Below are positions 5,800-7,198 of a stretch of DNA of 7,198 bases, in pieces. Numbering within the stretch: position 1 is the stretch's first letter; each line of letters begins with the position of its first letter. Under the pieces are notes generated by a model that was not told the DNA's origin, did no database searches, and saw nothing but the letters and a program-made list of their open reading frames with translations. Both the position numbers and the translations under genes were made by a program. Source of the DNA: Phycisphaerales bacterium (GTDB lineage: Bacteria > Planctomycetota > Phycisphaerae > Phycisphaerales > UBA1924); assembly GCA_016764015.1 (NCBI GenBank), contig JAESSR010000315.1:1-7198 (forward strand), written 5' to 3'.

Positions 5800-7198
5800 A
5801 TGACGACTGATTCAAACCCATCAAACCCCGAATCCCATCCGTATTCGTCAGTTCAGCCGACGACTCGGTTCATCAACCGGGACTTTTCCTGGCTTGAGTT
5901 TAACCGCCGAGTCCTGTCTCAATCGCTCAATGATGCGATTGGCGTGCTCGATCGAGTAAAGTTTCTCTCCATCTTTAGCTCAAACCTTGATGAGTTTTTC
6001 ATGAAACGCATCGGGCTCTTGAAATCTCGCCACGAACAAAGTATCCCCCACTCTCCCAATCGCCCAGACGAGTTGCCCCCGCTCGAAACACTCAACGGGT
6101 GCTATTCCCTGATCCGATCGATGGAATCTCAACTCGGCGAGTGCCTCACAACTCAACTGATCCCAATGCTTGCCCAAGAAGGAATCGTGATCGGGACATA
6201 CGAGCAGCTTTCAGAAGATGTTCGCCAAAGGGTTGATGCCTGGTTCGAGCAAGAGGTTTTTCCAATTCTCACGCCTTTGGCGGTGGATTCTGGGCATCGG
6301 TTTCCGTTTATCTCGAATCTCTCTGAAAACTTAGGGATCCTCGTTGAGCCTCTCGATCCTTCGCATTCTTCGTCAGCCGACGGGCCTCGCTTTGCTCGCG
6401 TGAAAATCCCCGATGTGCTGCCTCACTTCATCCGGGTTGATACCTTGGACGATGATGCGCCGTCAAGCCCATCGCCTCAGACCCCGGGGATCTATATCCC
6501 ACTCGATGAGATTGTCATCCACAATCTGGGCGATCTCTTCCCCGGTATGCGGATCGTCGAGATTCTTCCGTTTCGGCTCACCCGCAGCGCGGCTGTTGAG
6601 CTCGACGATGATGATGTCGTAGACCTGCTCGAGCATGTCGAAGAAGAGCTCCGGATGCGCCGCTTTGCCGACACTGTACGCATCCAGACGCCGCCCAATC
6701 CGTCGGCTCGGATTCTCGATTTCTTGCTCACCGAGCTCAAGCTGAGCAAGGAAGATCATTTCACCCGCCCCGGCCCTTTGGCGTGCGCGGATCTCTTTGA
6801 GATTGCTTCGATCGATCGCCCTGACCTGCGGGCTGTGCCTTGGAAACCGGTTCGCCCGCCATCGCTCGCCGATCCAGAGAGCGATATCTTTGCCACCATC
6901 CGTAAGCATGATATATTGGTGCACAATCCGTATGAATCATTCTCAGATTCGGTCGAACGCTTTATTACCACGGCTGCCCAAGACCCCGATGTCCTAGCGA
7001 TCAAGCTCACGCTCTATCGCACAAGCCGAGACTCACCCTTTGTCGATTCGTTGATCAAAGCAGCCCAAGACGGCAAACAGGTCGCGTGCTTGGTCGAACT
7101 CCGCGCCCGGTTCGATGAAGAGAAAAATGTCACCTTCGCCCGTCAGCTCGAAGCGGCGGGTGTGCATGTTGCCTATGGGGTCCTGGGTCTCAAGACCC
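5800..7198 (+). CDS. ppk1: Polyphosphate kinase (PPK1), N-terminal two thirds
   Basis: The enzyme reversibly polymerises the gamma-phosphate of ATP into inorganic polyphosphate. The gene runs off the right edge after 466 codons of the roughly 690-720 usual for the family. Visible landmarks are the N-domain FINRDFSWLEFNRRVL (24-39), KFLSIFSSNLDEFFMKR (54-70) and FPILTPLAVDSGHRFPF (154-170), then LFPGMRIVEILPFRLTR (246-262), the HNPYESFSDSVERFI segment (375-389), IKLTLYRTSRDSP (401-413) and VELRARFDEEKN (432-443). R407 and R437 correspond to E. coli R375 and R405, which bind phosphate. GLKT is the last complete segment; the autophosphorylated histidine should be the next codon, and only its first base, C, is present. 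A Ser/Pro/Asp insert (about 185-195 and 215-229) looks like loop variation. The first 22 residues are a polar extension. ATG at 5800 is the only usual start codon in the open frame back to the stop at 5713, and it has no clear Shine-Dalgarno sequence. Confidence 0.96.
   Translation, partial: MTTDSNPSNPESHPYSSVQPTTRFINRDFSWLEFNRRVLSQSLNDAIGVLDRVKFLSIFSSNLDEFFMKRIGLLKSRHEQSIPHSPNRPDELPPLETLNGCYSLIRSMESQLGECLTTQLIPMLAQEGIVIGTYEQLSEDVRQRVDAWFEQEVFPILTPLAVDSGHRFPFISNLSENLGILVEPLDPSHSSSADGPRFARVKIPDVLPHFIRVDTLDDDAPSSPSPQTPGIYIPLDEIVIHNLGDLFPGMRIVEILPFRLTRSAAVELDDDDVVDLLEHVEEELRMRRFADTVRIQTPPNPSARILDFLLTELKLSKEDHFTRPGPLACADLFEIASIDRPDLRAVPWKPVRPPSLADPESDIFATIRKHDILVHNPYESFSDSVERFITTAAQDPDVLAIKLTLYRTSRDSPFVDSLIKAAQDGKQVACLVELRARFDEEKNVTFARQLEAAGVHVAYGVLGLKT

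Noticed and set aside
5980..6924. Minus-strand frames opposite ppk (around 5980-6177 and 6463-6924)
   Set aside because: They are antisense to strongly conserved PPK1 segments and show no motif of their own.

Overview
The window is bacterial, gene-dense and carries six protein-coding genes with very short spacers. The host-type genes (glycine C-acetyltransferase, SulP transporter, PIN/TRAM membrane protein, polyphosphate kinase) are GC-rich. The gene mix and the abundant CGATCG-type codon pairs would fit a marine-type planctomycete or a similar Gram-negative lineage. That placement is a weak inference; no rRNA or marker gene settles it.

Layout. Positions 2-637 (+) hold the C-terminal part of a kbl-type glycine C-acetyltransferase, cut by the window start. 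A two-gene type II restriction-modification (R-M) unit lies tail to tail with it on the minus strand: a PD-(D/E)XK endonuclease (639-1601) preceded by a gamma-class N6-adenine methyltransferase (1598-2680). Next, also on minus, come a SulP anion transporter with a STAS domain (2729-4306) and a PIN/TRAM membrane protein with a His/Asp-rich tail (4399-5679). From a 120-base divergent spacer, the polyphosphate kinase gene (5800 onward, +) runs off the right edge, ending one base into the codon where the catalytic histidine is expected.

The R-M genes look acquired. Directly counted 60-base rows give about 33% GC in the endonuclease gene (1021-1080), 48% in the methyltransferase gene (2281-2340) and 65% in the SulP gene (3241-3300). 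Each R-M gene has a strong Shine-Dalgarno sequence, and the pair has a plausible promoter of its own overlapping the end of the SulP gene. Methyltransferase and endonuclease overlap by four bases (ATGA), so modification is translated first and restriction is probably translationally coupled. No controller (C) gene is present.

The most interesting items are the R-M unit with its unassigned specificity, its one-base convergent junction with kbl inside a palindrome, the methyltransferase start correction to ATG at 2680, the metal-binding-like tail on the PIN/TRAM protein, and a GC-core inverted repeat in the divergent spacer. Nothing here clearly amounts to a new class of system. No tRNA, rRNA, CRISPR array, insertion sequence or convincing intrinsic terminator was seen.
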